Positions 63,301 to 64,000 of a DNA stretch of 64,000 nucleotides are shown one piece after another (position 1 is the stretch's first letter; every line of letters begins with the position of its first letter). Under the pieces are notes generated by a model. It saw nothing but the letters and a program-made list of their open reading frames with translations, had not been told where the DNA came from and did no database searches. This DNA comes from Flavobacteriaceae bacterium (GTDB taxonomy: Bacteria > Bacteroidota > Bacteroidia > Flavobacteriales > Flavobacteriaceae): assembly GCA_002723295.1 (NCBI GenBank), contig PBNP01000013.1, positions 45,389 through 109,388 on the forward strand, given 5' to 3'. The position numbers were made by a program, and so were the translations under genes.

Positions 63301-63422
63301 GGTGTGCTGAGTTTGGTTTGCCTGCTGCGATAGGATGTGGAGAAAGTTTGTTTAATGAATTAAAAAAATCAAACATGATTAATCTAAATTGTAATTTAAA
63401 GGAAATAACAATATTAAAATAA
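60372..63422 (+). CDS. Nucleotidyltransferase fused to PEP-synthase-like kinase (candidate glutamine kinase / phosphoglutamine cytidylyltransferase)
   Basis: A 1016-residue fusion. Residues 1-240 form a nucleotidyltransferase fold (FILGAQKIKGW, VGSVRHALDYW, LIFYADTLF with metal Asp, KHFSGLTFLKKE), though the G-loop GxGxR is not kept. Residues about 255-455 form a PPDK/PEP-synthase ATP-binding domain (RSSSLEEDSWENSQAGSF at R288, FIVQVRPIT). A long helical middle leads to a C-terminal phosphohistidine domain with H973 in YGGAASHMTIRCAEFGLPAAIG. The domain set equals C. jejuni Cj1416 plus Cj1418, L-glutamine kinase and its cytidylyltransferase in phosphoramidate synthesis. A GATase hydrolase follows, as in that pathway. 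PEP synthase of central metabolism is unlikely because the PEP-binding TIM barrel is absent. Confidence 0.8.
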   Translation: MQVFILGAQKIKGWFLSNDSSVLVKKLISGKSFLDWNINSLNEKGIKHDSISLIAGHKFKEIQKSIPKINYIVNPKWEHTHVVGSVRHALDYWNGEDLLIFYADTLFKPNALKEFINLCTENLIATSDVSSDNYNFRHKKPKEEILQLKNNYYKNFKKTEITKPKHFSGLTFLKKETVKKFKLLLEKSNNSLDNLRFSNALDELIKLDSKIKFKSFDINNSWVELDSLDNITKFIFGSKAETLYRLKPFIKKSFVCDQIYFDINEWNSSKESVINKIQEEFNENIIIRSSSLEEDSWENSQAGSFLSIKDINPKNRRLLTSNIKKVINQYSKKGNKPNLNNQVLIQPFIKNTSISGVVFSKTLEEGLPYYCISYDDYSKETDVVTSGKTNKIKTFTIQRNCSRDILNPIIKKIIYSVEEIEKILEYSSLDLEFIIDENNKLFIVQVRPITSHKSLIESEEFKDNFKKTKSILANRLKNKSHLRGKINLLSDMSDWNPAEMIGVKPKPLSLSLYKYLITDSTWRKSRGMIGYNNPSPEKLLFCLGGHPYIDLRNSLNNLIPKGLSIKLSDKLINHYLNLIKQKNHLHDKIEFEVAITCYSPDIDKHLLRLRNANFSEKEINELKTKLKDLTNNIINQNKFKIDELVNRTLILDEKRKKTIEKKYKINEIPSMIKYLLEECIKLGTLPFAILARYGFIGTSMIRGLVNNKIIDENQKNKYLNSIETIVTEMLNEMNNVIENKLTLEKFLNKFGHLRPNSYSVESFTYREKPEYYLPSKKNDYPKINSKVKSRFKFNKKTKSLINQELSEMDFDVEQLLNFIEKSISARELSKFQFTKTLSTILDLIIEYSKNHSITRDDISFISINQILFTKTKTNLNELVLKGKKNFYKSNEILTPGFISSLNGLDIIERDENLPNFVSMKNINAEIFYLNNLSNNNDIKNKIVLIESADPGYDWIFLYNIKGLITKYGGAASHMTIRCAEFGLPAAIGCGESLFNELKKSNMINLNCNLKEITILK

Positions 63423-63424
63423 TT

Positions 63425-64000
63425 ATGCAAATTGCAATATCTCAAAAAGTTGTTTTTGATAAAAGCTCTAGAGAAACAAGAGATGTTCTAGATCAAGGTT
63501 GGCAGGAATTTGCAAGTTCAATCAATATTAGATTATACCCTATACCTAACAAGATTAATAATGTTGAAGAATATATTTATAAACTTCAATTAGATGGGAT
63601 AATTTTTTCTGGAGGAAATAATATAGGGTCACAAAATAAAATTCTTTTTAAAAACAAAACTCTTATAAAAGATGATGTTTCTTTAAGCCGAGAAAAAGTC
63701 GAGATAAAACTTTTAAATTGGTCAATTCAAAATAAAAAACCAGTTATTGGGGTATGTAAAGGAATGCAATTTATAAACTCTTATTTTGATGGCAAACAAG
63801 GCCTTATAAATGCCTCAAAACATGTAAATAAAATGCATGAAGTGAAATTTATTGACAAAGAATTCATCGAAATTTATGGTGAATCTCAAATAGTAAACTC
63901 TTATCATAATTTTGGAATAAACCAAAAAAAATTGTCGCCTAAACTTATTCCAACTTCAATTTCTGATAATGAGGTTGAGAGTTTTAAACATATAAATAAT
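63425..64000 (+). CDS. Class I glutamine-amidotransferase-like (PuuD/C26) hydrolase, candidate gamma-glutamyl-CDP-amidate hydrolase (3' end outside window)
   Basis: An ATG 2 bases after the kinase fusion opens a frame that runs to the window end without a stop (192 codons). It begins IAISQKVVFDKSSRETRDVLDQGWQEF, typical of the Cj1417/PuuD branch. It has the oxyanion strand DGIIFSGGNN, the nucleophile Cys111 in IGVCKGMQFINSYFDG and the substrate-region NSYHNFGI. The usual catalytic WHPE motif lies beyond the edge. In C. jejuni this enzyme releases CDP-amidate from gamma-glutamyl-CDP-amidate; its place directly after the kinase fusion supports that role here. Confidence 0.83.
   Translation, partial: MQIAISQKVVFDKSSRETRDVLDQGWQEFASSINIRLYPIPNKINNVEEYIYKLQLDGIIFSGGNNIGSQNKILFKNKTLIKDDVSLSREKVEIKLLNWSIQNKKPVIGVCKGMQFINSYFDGKQGLINASKHVNKMHEVKFIDKEFIEIYGESQIVNSYHNFGINQKKLSPKLIPTSISDNEVESFKHINN

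Noticed and set aside
61100-63422. Phosphoenolpyruvate synthase of central metabolism
   Set aside because: The PEP-binding TIM barrel that should follow the phosphohistidine domain is absent and the domain order matches the Cj1418 type.
1-64000. CRISPR arrays, tRNA/rRNA genes, insertion sequences, integrases
   Set aside because: Reading all intergenic gaps showed no spaced repeats, cloverleaf-like CCA-ending segments, rRNA-like blocks or transposase/integrase motifs; absence by eye is not proof.

Overview
The window looks like a piece of chromosome from a low-GC marine member of Bacteroidota, most likely a flavobacterium. The sequence evidence is AT-rich DNA, Por-type (T9SS) C-terminal sorting domains on surface proteins, Bacteroidota-style lipoproteins, TAnnTTTG -7 promoter motifs with little Shine-Dalgarno signal, a SusC-like TonB plug, and many secreted peptidases and hydrolases. 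I saw no rRNA, tRNA, CRISPR array or transposase. No gene-free stretch exceeds 300 bases; the longest is about 200 bases (47159-47357).

Layout. 1-5.6 kb: the 3' part of a giant repeat-built T9SS surface protein plus a small lipoprotein, closed by a strong terminator. 5.6-9.5 kb: an acetate uptake and activation operon (DUF4212 subunit, Na+/solute symporter, acetyl-CoA synthetase). 9.6-25.1 kb: a secreted beta-propeller protein, an aldehyde dehydrogenase, a large Asp-box/VPS10-type protein, PhzF, then a run of exported catabolic proteins (M14 and M20 peptidases, DUF1080, a seven-repeat VCBS propeller, an MBL-fold hydrolase), an amidohydrolase and an SGNH lipoprotein. 25.1-33.5 kb: housekeeping genes (NAD(P)HX repair, MarC, VanZ, PepSY), a second T9SS protein, and an SGNH hydrolase gene flanked by a 73-bp direct repeat of that T9SS gene's 3' end. 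33.5-47.2 kb: amino-acid and peptide metabolism: an enolase-superfamily racemase next to a DUF1611 gene that is frameshifted inside its P-loop (a candidate D-glutamate DgcA/DgcN pair), a 2-hydroxyacid dehydrogenase, an M20D amidohydrolase, AGCS, SSS and CNT transporters, a PBP4-type peptidase and a membrane dipeptidase. 47.4-49.8 kb: a low-complexity Ala/Thr-rich surface lipoprotein.

49.9-64 kb: a surface-polysaccharide locus. It opens with a WecA-like initiating transferase and an O-antigen ligase/polymerase with TPRs, followed by an HTH regulator and a long, overlapping run of precursor-forming enzymes: PMI-type cupin, cytidylyltransferase, UDP-sugar dehydrogenase, a cupin/nucleotidyltransferase/small-molecule-kinase fusion, an AroE-like dehydrogenase, a KbaZ-like TIM barrel, a HAD phosphatase and an NTF2-like protein. 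It ends with a nucleotidyltransferase/PEP-synthase-like fusion and a class I glutamine-amidotransferase-like hydrolase, cut by the window edge.

The most exciting reading is that the last two genes match, domain for domain, the Campylobacter jejuni route to the capsular phosphoramidate group: L-glutamine kinase Cj1418, CTP:phosphoglutamine cytidylyltransferase Cj1416 and gamma-glutamyl-CDP-amidate hydrolase Cj1417. Here the first two appear to be one polypeptide. The neighbouring aldolase-like, dehydrogenase-like, kinase and nucleotidyltransferase genes may make and activate a further, undescribed glycan building block. Both proposals are inferences from domains and gene order.
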